A stretch of 64,000 bases of DNA, from contig NZ_VYIX01000001.1 in NCBI RefSeq assembly GCF_009755885.1, forward strand, positions 1-64,000. The letters run 5' to 3'. The notes beneath the pieces were generated by a model. That model did no database searches and had not been told where the DNA came from. It saw only the letters and a list, made by a program, of their open reading frames with translations. Shown here piece after piece: positions 54,000-62,410 of the stretch. The first letter of the stretch is position 1. Every line of letters starts with the position of its first letter. The stretch is from Brachyspira sp. SAP_772. Lineage in GTDB: Bacteria; Spirochaetota; Brachyspiria; Brachyspirales; Brachyspiraceae. The position numbers were made by a program, and so were the translations under genes.

Positions 54000-54671
54000 T
54001 TATTCACCAAAATCAAATATATCTAAGTATAAACCTATTTGAGCACCTATATCAACAGACCCCAACTTTCCGGGATATGCATATCCTGCTCCTAATGCAG
54101 ATAAATTATCTTTTATTTGCATATTTGGTATATCAAAGTTAACATATAATGATAAACTTATAATAGATAAGTCTATACCTGTATAAAGTCTTATATAAGG
54201 TATTAAAACATTATTAAATCTTGATGAGAAATTTCCTCCGCTTAAAGTAGTATTATTATTTCCTTCCCAATATTTACCTATAAAAGGAAATTTAACACCC
54301 CCTCCTATGCCTAATTGAAATATTGAAGGACGCCATCTAAAATTAAGACCTGTCATAACAGTATCAAATTCATGTGTAAAGTTTTGTGAACCATTATCAA
54401 ATTTAAATGTATCTCTATACCAACCAACATCTACACCTATAGATACATCGTTATATTCATTTACATTAAAAGTAACTCTGGGATTAAATATAACTCCCAT
54501 TTCAAATGCAGTTTTTGGTGATAATGTTAAATTTGGATTTAAATCATTGTTTTGATAGAGACTAGGAATACTTCCGCCCAATGGTATATACATTCCTATT
54601 CCAATAGAGTTAGAGTATGCTAATACAGATGTTACCAGCAATAAAGAAATTGATACAATTAGTTTTTTCAT
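54000..54671 (-). CDS. Small outer-membrane beta-barrel protein
   Basis: A 223-residue protein with a cleavable signal peptide (MKKLIVSISLLLVTSVLAYS) and a Gly/aromatic-rich remainder of short alternating strands: IGIGMYIPLGG, FEMGVIFNPRVTFNV, VSIGVDVGWYRD, GLNFRWRPSIFQLGIGGGVKF, VDIGAQIGLYLDIF. This fits an 8-10-strand outer-membrane barrel. No specific family or function is recognised. It is a single gene, with a long AT-rich region upstream and a terminator-like hairpin about 155 bp downstream. Confidence 0.72.
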   Translation of the reverse strand: MKKLIVSISLLLVTSVLAYSNSIGIGMYIPLGGSIPSLYQNNDLNPNLTLSPKTAFEMGVIFNPRVTFNVNEYNDVSIGVDVGWYRDTFKFDNGSQNFTHEFDTVMTGLNFRWRPSIFQLGIGGGVKFPFIGKYWEGNNNTTLSGGNFSSRFNNVLIPYIRLYTGIDLSIISLSLYVNFDIPNMQIKDNLSALGAGYAYPGKLGSVDIGAQIGLYLDIFDFGE

Positions 54672-55270
54672 AATTTTTTTCTCCTTAGTTTTTCTACTTA
54701 AACAATTGTAGCGTGTAATTATAAAATTGTCATTGATTTGAATAATGAATAAAAGCTTGTATATTACCTAAATTAATTTTGTAATTTTTTAAAGCTAATT
54801 TCAATACAAATCATTTTTTATTTTTAACCTCCTTTTTATTATTTTACGCTTTATTTTATGATTATTAGACGTATATAAAAAATAAAAGTTCCAAGAAAAA
54901 ATAAAAAAACTTAATTTTTTTCTACACTATACTAGGGTATAGCAAATAGATTTTTTAAAATATTGTTTGTATATTGGCATAAAATATATTAATCATTTTT
55001 TTATATCCTTATGATTAAATTATTTTGCAATATAAATAAAATTATGCTTTATTTGTTAATAATTGTTAAGTTTTGATATCTTTATATCTAATTAAGTTTT
55101 AATATTTTAATATATATATTGTTTATATATTAAAATATTCATTTTTATGATTGCTTTAAATAGTTACATCTATAATGCCGATGATATAAAAGATACTTTA
55201 TATATAATTTTATATAGTTTTAATATATTTGTTTATAGTATATAATAAAGTAATTAAGGTTTTGTAAATT
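54672..55270. other. AT-rich intergenic region without recognised gene
   Basis: This 599-bp divergent gap holds the upstream regions of the barrel gene (minus) and the 7-TM receptor-like gene (plus). Visible items are a small CTATAC/GTATAG inverted repeat near 54930-54945 and a 16-bp perfect AT-only inverted repeat (55101-55116 with 55124-55139). TATAATAAAG lies near 55240. No open frame of convincing character and no known RNA was seen. Confidence 0.6.
55101..55139. repeat. AT-only inverted repeat
   Basis: Arms AATATTTTAATATATA (55101-55116) and its exact complement (55124-55139) are separated by 7 bases. With no GC pairs it may be a chance AT-rich palindrome, a cruciform, or a DNA-bending site in the promoter region. 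Confidence 0.4.
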
Positions 55271-57199
55271 ATGAATTATATTTTTCATAGCGTAATTATA
55301 GAATTAGGTGTATCTACAATAGCAGCTGTTATAGCATTTGTAGCTATAATAGTGCATTTTTATATATTTTTTAAGTTATTTCAAGAAAGTCAGTTAACAG
55401 CTTTAGCACTTTCTATACTATGTTTTATTTTTACACTTTCAGAAACAATAAATATTATAGTTGCTATTTCAATACAAAATACGCAATTATCTCTTTTAAT
55501 GTATAGAATAGAACAAATAGCCGTATCATTAACAATACTTCCTTGGATTAGATATACAAAAAATAGTCTAAAACTAAATGATAAATTGCATTCTTTTTTG
55601 GATAGGGCAGAAAGTGCAGCTATATTTTTATCTATGGTAATATTAGTTATTGCTTTAATATATTCACAATTATTTGTTTCAACAACAGATGTAATAACAA
55701 CATTAAATAGTTCTGCTTCTAATAGTGTTAAGATAAGAGGGGAAATAGGACCTATATATATTTTTAGAGATTTTATATTTTCAGTTTATAGTGTAATAAT
55801 AATATGTATGCTGCTTTATGAAATATTTGTTAATAAGATATATAAAGTTAATATAGGTACATTAGTATTATTTTCTATAATAACACTTGCTTTTTTTGAT
55901 GATTTTAATGGAATTTCTAAATATACTAGTAATTATTTATTATTTCCAGCTTTTTCTTTTTCTAGATTTTCTTTAGTTTATATGATTTTTAATGTTTTTT
56001 CAGTTTATGGATACACTGTTAATTTTATTAATGCTGTTTATAAGAAATCTGATGCTGAAAAATATGATTTGGAATCAATTAAAGCTCAAGATGCTATTAT
56101 TATTAATACAGCAATGAATACTTCATCAAAATTACTTGAGATGAAAGAACATTTTTATAGTCTTGTTGGTACTTTAGTAGATAAAGTAAAAAATACAAGT
56201 TTATCTGTTAGCAACTTAAAAACAGATATAGCTAAAGTAATAGATAATACTAATGAGTTTATCACTATAGAAAATTTCCAAGTAAATGACGGTAATACAA
56301 ATATAGAAAAAATAGAACAGCTTATAGAAACATATCCTAGTTTACAAGTTAGTTCTGAAATGCAAAAAAATATGCTTGAAGAGTATATTAATATATTACA
56401 AGAATCTGTAAAAGAAGTTTATGTTTTACAATCTGAGAGTGTTCAGATATTAAGAAGTTTTGAAGAGTTTCAGCTTAATATAGAGAAAGAAAGAAATGAT
56501 ATAATAAAAATATTAGATAAAACTTTAGTGTTTAACCAATTATCTTTTCAAATAAATAAGATATTATCATTTATGACAAACATGCAAGATAAAGTAAAAA
56601 CCCTCTCTATTAATTCTAGTATACAGGCTTCTAAATCTGGAGAATGGTATCATAACTTTAATGTAGTTTCTAAAGAGGTTGCTGATTTAGTAGTAGAGAC
56701 TGGAAACATTACTGAAAATATGCAAAAACTTTTGTTTCAGATAGAAGAAATTTTTAAAAAGTATAATTATGCCAGCAATAGTATAAAAGCGGGTACTATG
56801 GAATTAATACGTGAAACTTCTTCTCATTATAATAGATTAATAAAATTCAATAATACTATGGAAAGACAAAATGATTATAATATTAATATTATAAAGAGTA
56901 CAGATAAGATGTATAATTCTATATCTGATATGAGTACTATTATAGTTAATGAAGAAAATGATTTTATGAACATAAAAACAAAAATAGAAGAGTTTAATGA
57001 ATATATATCAGATATATCACAAAATGCTAATAATCAAAATATTGATATAAAAAATATTATGAAAGATATGAATAAATTAGTTGCTACGAGTGAAGATTTT
57101 GAGGATATAACAAATAAACTTGATGATGAAACTAAAAAATTATTAGAGTATTCAGATAATCTTAAAAAAGTAATTAATGAATATTCTAAAGTAATATAA
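55271..57199 (+). CDS. 7-TM protein with degenerate chemoreceptor signalling domain (copy 1)
   Basis: A 642-residue protein with seven hydrophobic segments in the first 260 residues, then long coiled coils. Near 445-475 it has LSINSSIQASKSGEWYHNFNVVSKEVADL, split by position as LSINSSIQASKSGE (442-455) and FNVVSKEVADL after it. This follows the hairpin tip of methyl-accepting chemotaxis proteins (LNAAIEAARAGE...FAVVA-EVR-LA), but with key Glu and Arg replaced by Gln and Lys. It may therefore signal to CheA/CheW weakly, or not at all. It is 14 bp upstream of a paralogue. The ligand and role are unknown; a membrane sensor for chemotaxis or motility is the best guess. Confidence 0.68.
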   Translation: MNYIFHSVIIELGVSTIAAVIAFVAIIVHFYIFFKLFQESQLTALALSILCFIFTLSETINIIVAISIQNTQLSLLMYRIEQIAVSLTILPWIRYTKNSLKLNDKLHSFLDRAESAAIFLSMVILVIALIYSQLFVSTTDVITTLNSSASNSVKIRGEIGPIYIFRDFIFSVYSVIIICMLLYEIFVNKIYKVNIGTLVLFSIITLAFFDDFNGISKYTSNYLLFPAFSFSRFSLVYMIFNVFSVYGYTVNFINAVYKKSDAEKYDLESIKAQDAIIINTAMNTSSKLLEMKEHFYSLVGTLVDKVKNTSLSVSNLKTDIAKVIDNTNEFITIENFQVNDGNTNIEKIEQLIETYPSLQVSSEMQKNMLEEYINILQESVKEVYVLQSESVQILRSFEEFQLNIEKERNDIIKILDKTLVFNQLSFQINKILSFMTNMQDKVKTLSINSSIQASKSGEWYHNFNVVSKEVADLVVETGNITENMQKLLFQIEEIFKKYNYASNSIKAGTMELIRETSSHYNRLIKFNNTMERQNDYNINIIKSTDKMYNSISDMSTIIVNEENDFMNIKTKIEEFNEYISDISQNANNQNIDIKNIMKDMNKLVATSEDFEDITNKLDDETKKLLEYSDNLKKVINEYSKVI

Positions 57200-57213
57200 G
57201 GGCATAAGAATAT

Positions 57214-59157
57214 ATGGATGTATTAACTAGTTTTATACCGGGATATAATGTTTCTATTATAGAATTATTAGTACCTATTGTTGGTACTTCTATGGTTTTT
57301 ATATTTATTATGCTTTATACAATATTGCTTATCAAAACTAGAGATCGTATTTATATTATAGTAGAATTAGCACTTTTATTTTTGCTTGTATATAATATAT
57401 TATCTTTTGTTATAATATTTTTAGGTATATCTGGTAATAATGTTGTATTAGCTTCAAATCTGTATGTTATTAATCATATAATATTTTTATTTGTTATTGC
57501 TTTGCTTCCAATTAACAATAGATTTTTCTTAAAAAATAAAAAATTTGTTGGCGGGTTTAGTAATTTAATTATATTTATTACTATATTGGTTGTAGTTTCT
57601 CTCGTTGTTATTAGTATAATAAATAAAAATACATTTTTTAATACGACTTTAAGAACTTATCCAGATAAGGCATTTAGTGTTATAGGAAATGGTAATTTTT
57701 TTGTTTATCTTACTTATTTAAGTTTAATTATATATGCCATGGCTTTTGTGCCTATGGTAATTGATATATTTTTTGGATACAATATAGTTGGAAATACTAT
57801 TATTATACTTTCTAATCTTTTATCTTTTGTTTTAGTTATTACAAATATAGAGATTTTTAATTTAAGAAAAGATATATATTTTGATAAATTAGACTTAGCT
57901 GTTATATTATCTTATTTAATTAGCTCTGTTGCTATATTTTCTTCTTTTACAAGAAATGCTTTAGAATCTATAAGAAAGGATACCATATTAAATAATAGAT
58001 TAAAATCTAATTTAAATATTGTAACTGAGATAAATGAAATATCAGAGAAATTAAACTCTATAGATAAGAATTTTATGGATTCTTCTATGTTTGTTTTTGA
58101 AGTAGATAAAGAGAATAAAGATGCTCTAAACATTATAGAATCTAAAATAAATACTGTTATAGATTCAAAAAATAAATTAATAGATACAAAAGAGAGTAAG
58201 AAACATCTTATTATAGATGGTATAAAGTTTACTAATACTATATTTACTTTTTTTGATAAGTATAAAAATCAAATGCAGGATCATTTTAGGGCATTAGCTC
58301 AAACTATGGCTAATATGAATGTTTCTAATTTATCTTATGAACAAATATCTTCTCTAAATAATGATTTAAAAGAAATAAGAAACAATATAGAAGAGAGTTC
58401 TAATAATGCTATAGTTAGTATAAAAAAACATTTTGAAAGTTTTAAGGATGTAAATAAAGTAACAGAAGATATATATGATACTATAGAATATATAAAGAAT
58501 ATGACTAATAAAACCAATTTACTTTCAATTAATGCTGGTATACAGGCATCAAAAGCTGGTGTTTTAGGTAAAAGTTTTTCTGTTGTATCTAAAGAAATAG
58601 GGGTGTTGTCTTTTGAGATTTCAAAGGGTACAGCATCTATAGAGAGTATGCTTACAGATATATTTGGAGGATTGGTTTTAATAGAGAATTCTTCATTTTA
58701 TATAGATGATCATTGTAAAAATATAGAAAATGAAACTAAGCAAATGCTTGATAAGATAGATGCTTATAGTAAGAATATAGAAGAACGTATTAGCAAAATT
58801 TCTACAGAGTTTGAAAATTTCAAATTACTAGAAAAATATAATAATGTTATGTATAAAATAGTAGAAGAGCAAAATGATATAGTATCTTCTGTAAGAGAAA
58901 ATATCGTTGCTATGCTTGATATTCAAAATAGCTTAAACCTCAAAATAGATTCTCAGGGTGCTGATATAATTAAAATTTTAGGAAGTTTTAGCAGAATTAT
59001 AGAAGTAAAAGATGAACTTGATGATGTTATAATGAAAATAGGTAATTATTCATCTGCTTCACACACTTATATAGAAATGCTTTCAAATATTATAAGCACT
59101 CATAGCAATAAGAGCAGTATAGCTTTTAAACCTATAATAACTTTATTGAAAAAATAG
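57214..59157 (+). CDS. 7-TM protein with degenerate chemoreceptor signalling domain (copy 2)
   Basis: A 647-residue paralogue in layout of the preceding protein. Seven hydrophobic segments lie within about 1-250, followed by coiled coils with a chemoreceptor-like tip near 430-460: NKTNLLSINAGIQASKAG, then FSVVSKEIGVL. The pattern of small residues and VVSKE is kept, while the consensus Glu/Arg of the CheA/CheW contact site are changed as in copy 1. The two are in one operon and could form a mixed receptor. There is no periplasmic sensor domain beyond short loops, so a membrane-embedded or lipid signal is conceivable; this is inference. Confidence 0.68.
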   Translation: MDVLTSFIPGYNVSIIELLVPIVGTSMVFIFIMLYTILLIKTRDRIYIIVELALLFLLVYNILSFVIIFLGISGNNVVLASNLYVINHIIFLFVIALLPINNRFFLKNKKFVGGFSNLIIFITILVVVSLVVISIINKNTFFNTTLRTYPDKAFSVIGNGNFFVYLTYLSLIIYAMAFVPMVIDIFFGYNIVGNTIIILSNLLSFVLVITNIEIFNLRKDIYFDKLDLAVILSYLISSVAIFSSFTRNALESIRKDTILNNRLKSNLNIVTEINEISEKLNSIDKNFMDSSMFVFEVDKENKDALNIIESKINTVIDSKNKLIDTKESKKHLIIDGIKFTNTIFTFFDKYKNQMQDHFRALAQTMANMNVSNLSYEQISSLNNDLKEIRNNIEESSNNAIVSIKKHFESFKDVNKVTEDIYDTIEYIKNMTNKTNLLSINAGIQASKAGVLGKSFSVVSKEIGVLSFEISKGTASIESMLTDIFGGLVLIENSSFYIDDHCKNIENETKQMLDKIDAYSKNIEERISKISTEFENFKLLEKYNNVMYKIVEEQNDIVSSVRENIVAMLDIQNSLNLKIDSQGADIIKILGSFSRIIEVKDELDDVIMKIGNYSSASHTYIEMLSNIISTHSNKSSIAFKPIITLLKK

Positions 59158-59161
59158 TGGT

Positions 59162-59617
59162 ATGTTTAATAATATTGATATAGTTATAATAATATTTTTA
59201 GTATTTATATTTATTTATGGTTTTTACAGAGGTATTATATCTATTACAATACCAGTAATAGCAATAATATCCACTTTTATTATAGCACCAATTATATATA
59301 ATCATGCTTCTAAATATTTTGACCATTCTATTATATTAAAAATAGTATCATTTCTTATAAGTTATTCTTTTATAAGGATAATACTTTCAAAGGCGGCTGA
59401 TAGTATAAAAAAAGTTTTGAAGATGATATTTTTATCTTGGGTGGATAGGATTCTTGGTGCAATAGTTATGCTTTTTATAGTTTCGCTTATAATTTCTATT
59501 GTATCGTATTTTGTATTAAATATGACAGAGTATGGTGGAATTATATATAGCTCAAAGGTTTTGATGTTTATATATGATATATTTAACACTAATAATTACA
59601 TGAATAATTTTGTATAA
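59162..59617 (+). CDS. CvpA-family membrane protein
   Basis: A 151-residue protein with four membrane segments and the CvpA (colicin V production) family pattern: an N-terminal DIVIIIFLVFIFIYGFYRG (about 6-24), a middle loop with KAADSIKKVLK, and WVDRILGAIVMLF (about 93-105), matching the conserved late helix. Family members affect envelope functions and secretion, but their activity is not settled. It starts 4 bp after the second receptor-like gene and is probably the last gene of that operon. Confidence 0.8.
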   Translation: MFNNIDIVIIIFLVFIFIYGFYRGIISITIPVIAIISTFIIAPIIYNHASKYFDHSIILKIVSFLISYSFIRIILSKAADSIKKVLKMIFLSWVDRILGAIVMLFIVSLIISIVSYFVLNMTEYGGIIYSSKVLMFIYDIFNTNNYMNNFV

Positions 59618-59660
59618 AAATACTAAAAACTTTTAAGTTTGTCGAAATCATATTTTTAAT

Positions 59661-60092
59661 TATTTGCACGGAAAGAGAACAATAAAAAAATTAATAAAAT
59701 ATAATTATTTGCGGGGACTAGCCCCCTGCGAAGCGTGCCCTTAGGGTGCGCACCCCAGTTCTTTTATTGGTATAAAAGAACCTCATATCCTTCGGATACG
59801 CTTCGCGAGAACTGCATTTAATAAAGTTTAGCTTTTTATGCATATACAAAATATAGATATTATTTTATATATTCCAAAGATATAAAACTAAAACATTCGC
59901 ACTTTTTGGTTCTTTTGACGAAGTCCGCACCGCGACCGAAGGAAGTGCCTATGGGTGCGAGCTGTGTGAAAAAGAACAATGAAATTATCTTAATTTTTTT
60001 GTAAAAAACATTTATTTAAATAAAATATTTGCAGGGCTTTGCCCCGCACCCCACTTCTTTTGGTGACCCAAAGAAGCAAAAAGACTGCAATT
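59661..60092 (+). repeat. Composite intergenic repeat cluster (B', A, B, A')
   Basis: The 641-bp gap is mostly repeat: a deleted module B (59661-59692, TTTGCACGGAAAGAGAACAA), a full module A (59704-59820, GCGGGGACTAGCCCC to AACTGCATTTA), an AT spacer with CAAAATATAGATATTAT, a full module B (59894-59980), and another shorter module A (60025-60092, GCAGGGCTTTGCCCC to AGACTGCA). All are on the plus strand. No gene was seen in 59618-60258. Confidence 0.8.
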
Positions 60093-60258
60093 TTTATGAA
60101 GTATAGTTAAAAACATATAGTATTATTTTATATGTATTTTCTAGATACAAATAAAATATATTCTATTAATACACAACAATATTTTATATCATAAAAAATT
60201 ATAATTAATATTCATAAAAAACTAAAAATTGACAAAATATATTTTTTACTAATAGGTT

Positions 60259-61662
60259 TTATTCTGTCAATTTTCTCACCCATCTTTCTTTTTTAAGCAT
60301 TATAACACCTATAGTAATTTTTGCGAAGTCTGATAATTTAGCTATACCAAACATAGCAACAGGTCCTACAGTAGTGAATTTTGCAAGTATCAAAGCCAAA
60401 GGTGCAAATATAAGTAAAGACACAGGTACATCTACAGCGAAACCAAATATAGTATCTCCTCCAGCCCTTGAAACAGCAAATTGAGCATTGATATAAGTCC
60501 AAACAGGCATATATGAAGCTATTAATATTACTAAACTTCTAGTTATACCCTGAGCATCGGGAGTAAGTTTTGAGAATATAAAAGGTATTAATAGTGTAGA
60601 AGACATTTGCACAATCCCAACTACAGCCCCCGCTATAACAGAACCATTTAATATCCACTTTGCCTTATTTCTTGCATCTTCAAGTTCACCCCTTCCAAGT
60701 GTACCCCCAACTACAACCATAGTAGATACAAATATTCCCTGAAATACTAAATAAAATATATTAGCTATAGTAAAACCAGATGCCATACCTGCAACAGTTT
60801 CAGCTCCTCCTCTGCTGTTGTAAAGAGCTGTCATAAACATCTCGCTAAGCCCCCAACTTATCTCACTTAAAAATATTAAACTTGACTTCTTTAGCATAGA
60901 ATAAAATACATTAAGTTTTACTTTTAAAATTTCTCTAGTTCTTACATAAAACTTTTCTTTATGCAATTTAATGTAAACTATAAATAATATCATCTCTATT
61001 ATTCTAGCGATGAGAGTAGCAATAGCAGCCCCAGTCTCTTCAAGTCTTGGAGCTCCAAAGTTACCATATATTAGAATGTAGTTTCCAATAGTATTACAGA
61101 ATGTTGCTATTACTGATATTATAAGCGGTATATGCGGTTTGCCTATTTCTCTGTATGAAGTTCCTATTGCACCAGAAATTGATATAGGTATAAAAGTGAA
61201 TGCTATTATACTCATATATTTTGTGCTTGAAGCTAGTATTGCCTCTTGTGAATTGTTGCCGTTTGTCATTAAACGCATGAATATTTCAGGGTTTATAAGC
61301 ATTAATATCATGTATATAGCAGATATAGTAAAAGGAAGTATTACTTTAAATCTAAAAGCTTGCTGCATACCTTCTTTGTTGTCAGCCCCAGCATTTTGTG
61401 CCATATATATTCCGCCCGCACCATAACATGTATTGAGTATTACTAAATATATAAAATTAAGCTGATTAGATACATTTACAGCAGCCATTTTTATATCACC
61501 GAGTTCAGCCACCATAAAGTTGTCTATTAGAGATACCATTCCCATTATAAGCTGCTGAAGCATTACAGGCACAGCAATAGAAATGCATAATCTGTAAAAA
61601 TCCCAATTTCCAAATAATTTATTTTTAATCAAATGATTACTATTCATGTTTTGTTTACTCAA
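60259..61662 (-). CDS. MATE-family efflux transporter
   Basis: A 467-residue protein with 12 membrane segments in two six-helix halves, typical of multidrug and toxin extrusion transporters. Family stretches are VPVMLQQLIMGMVSLIDNFM (about 35-54), IGTSYREIGKPHIPLIISV (about 164-182) and a comparable second-half repeat. It would export cationic drugs or metabolites using a Na+ or H+ gradient. It is a single minus-strand gene with a divergent neighbour. The substrate is unknown. Confidence 0.92.
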   Translation of the reverse strand: MSKQNMNSNHLIKNKLFGNWDFYRLCISIAVPVMLQQLIMGMVSLIDNFMVAELGDIKMAAVNVSNQLNFIYLVILNTCYGAGGIYMAQNAGADNKEGMQQAFRFKVILPFTISAIYMILMLINPEIFMRLMTNGNNSQEAILASSTKYMSIIAFTFIPISISGAIGTSYREIGKPHIPLIISVIATFCNTIGNYILIYGNFGAPRLEETGAAIATLIARIIEMILFIVYIKLHKEKFYVRTREILKVKLNVFYSMLKKSSLIFLSEISWGLSEMFMTALYNSRGGAETVAGMASGFTIANIFYLVFQGIFVSTMVVVGGTLGRGELEDARNKAKWILNGSVIAGAVVGIVQMSSTLLIPFIFSKLTPDAQGITRSLVILIASYMPVWTYINAQFAVSRAGGDTIFGFAVDVPVSLLIFAPLALILAKFTTVGPVAMFGIAKLSDFAKITIGVIMLKKERWVRKLTE

Positions 61663-61792
61663 AGAATTATATGTATTTTAGTGCAATATTATATACTATA
61701 GATTTATTGTTTGTCAACATATATTAAAGAGTTTTATATATATATATTTTTTTTATAATGATTTATAATATTCAATAGATGGGGTTTTTATC

Positions 61793-62359
61793 ATGAAGAG
61801 AAATGATGAATTAACTTTTAATAATAATAATTTTTCTATTAAAGTTTATATAAACAATATAAGATATTTTTCAGTTATGATGATAGGGCTTATAGTGAGT
61901 ATACTTCTCACTAGCATTTTATTTATAGAAGAAGATAGAGATATGAGAATTGCTGTAATATTTGTTTTGTTATTTCTTATATTTGGGGTTTTATTATTAT
62001 CTCTTATTTTAATTAGAAGTGTGTTTCTTAAAAATCCTAGTTTTATATTAGATAATAATGGAATATATTATAATAATTTAATAGTTAAAAAATATTTATA
62101 TGTATTTTGGTCTGATATTAAAGATTTAGATATAATTGGAAGTTATCTTTTTATATATTTAAAAAATCCAAGACTTTATCATTTAAAAAGGTTTAATAAA
62201 ATATCTGATAATCCATTATATATACATATAGGTGATTTGGATATGAGTAATAGATTTGTTAATAGTATGTTTAATTTTTTCTATGATAACTATTATAAAG
62301 AAGATGAAGAGAAAATTATTGAAGATGATTATAGAAAGTATTATAGAGATTATTATTAA
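61793..62359 (+). CDS. Small membrane protein with PH-like cytoplasmic domain
   Basis: A 188-residue protein with two adjacent membrane helices (about 28-46 and 53-76) and a soluble remainder. The segment PSFILDNNGIYYNN...FWSDIKDLDIIG...YLFIYLKN around 82-128 resembles the bacterial PH-like domain of STM3941-type proteins. It ends in a highly charged tail rich in Asp, Glu, Tyr and Lys. No function is known. The gene stands alone; its stop codon is inside the first arm of a terminator shared with the convergent gene. Confidence 0.6.
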   Translation: MKRNDELTFNNNNFSIKVYINNIRYFSVMMIGLIVSILLTSILFIEEDRDMRIAVIFVLLFLIFGVLLLSLILIRSVFLKNPSFILDNNGIYYNNLIVKKYLYVFWSDIKDLDIIGSYLFIYLKNPRLYHLKRFNKISDNPLYIHIGDLDMSNRFVNSMFNFFYDNYYKEDEEKIIEDDYRKYYRDYY

Positions 62360-62400
62360 TTTGTAATGACGCCAATAAAAAATCAGCATCATTACAAATT
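62358..62400. terminator. Bidirectional terminator between convergent genes
   Basis: A perfect 12-bp inverted repeat (62358-62369 AATTTGTAATGA with 62389-62400) encloses a 19-nt loop between the PH-like and OppA-like genes. It has AT-rich flanks on both sides. Confidence 0.65.
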
Positions 62401-62410
62401 ATTTATATAT

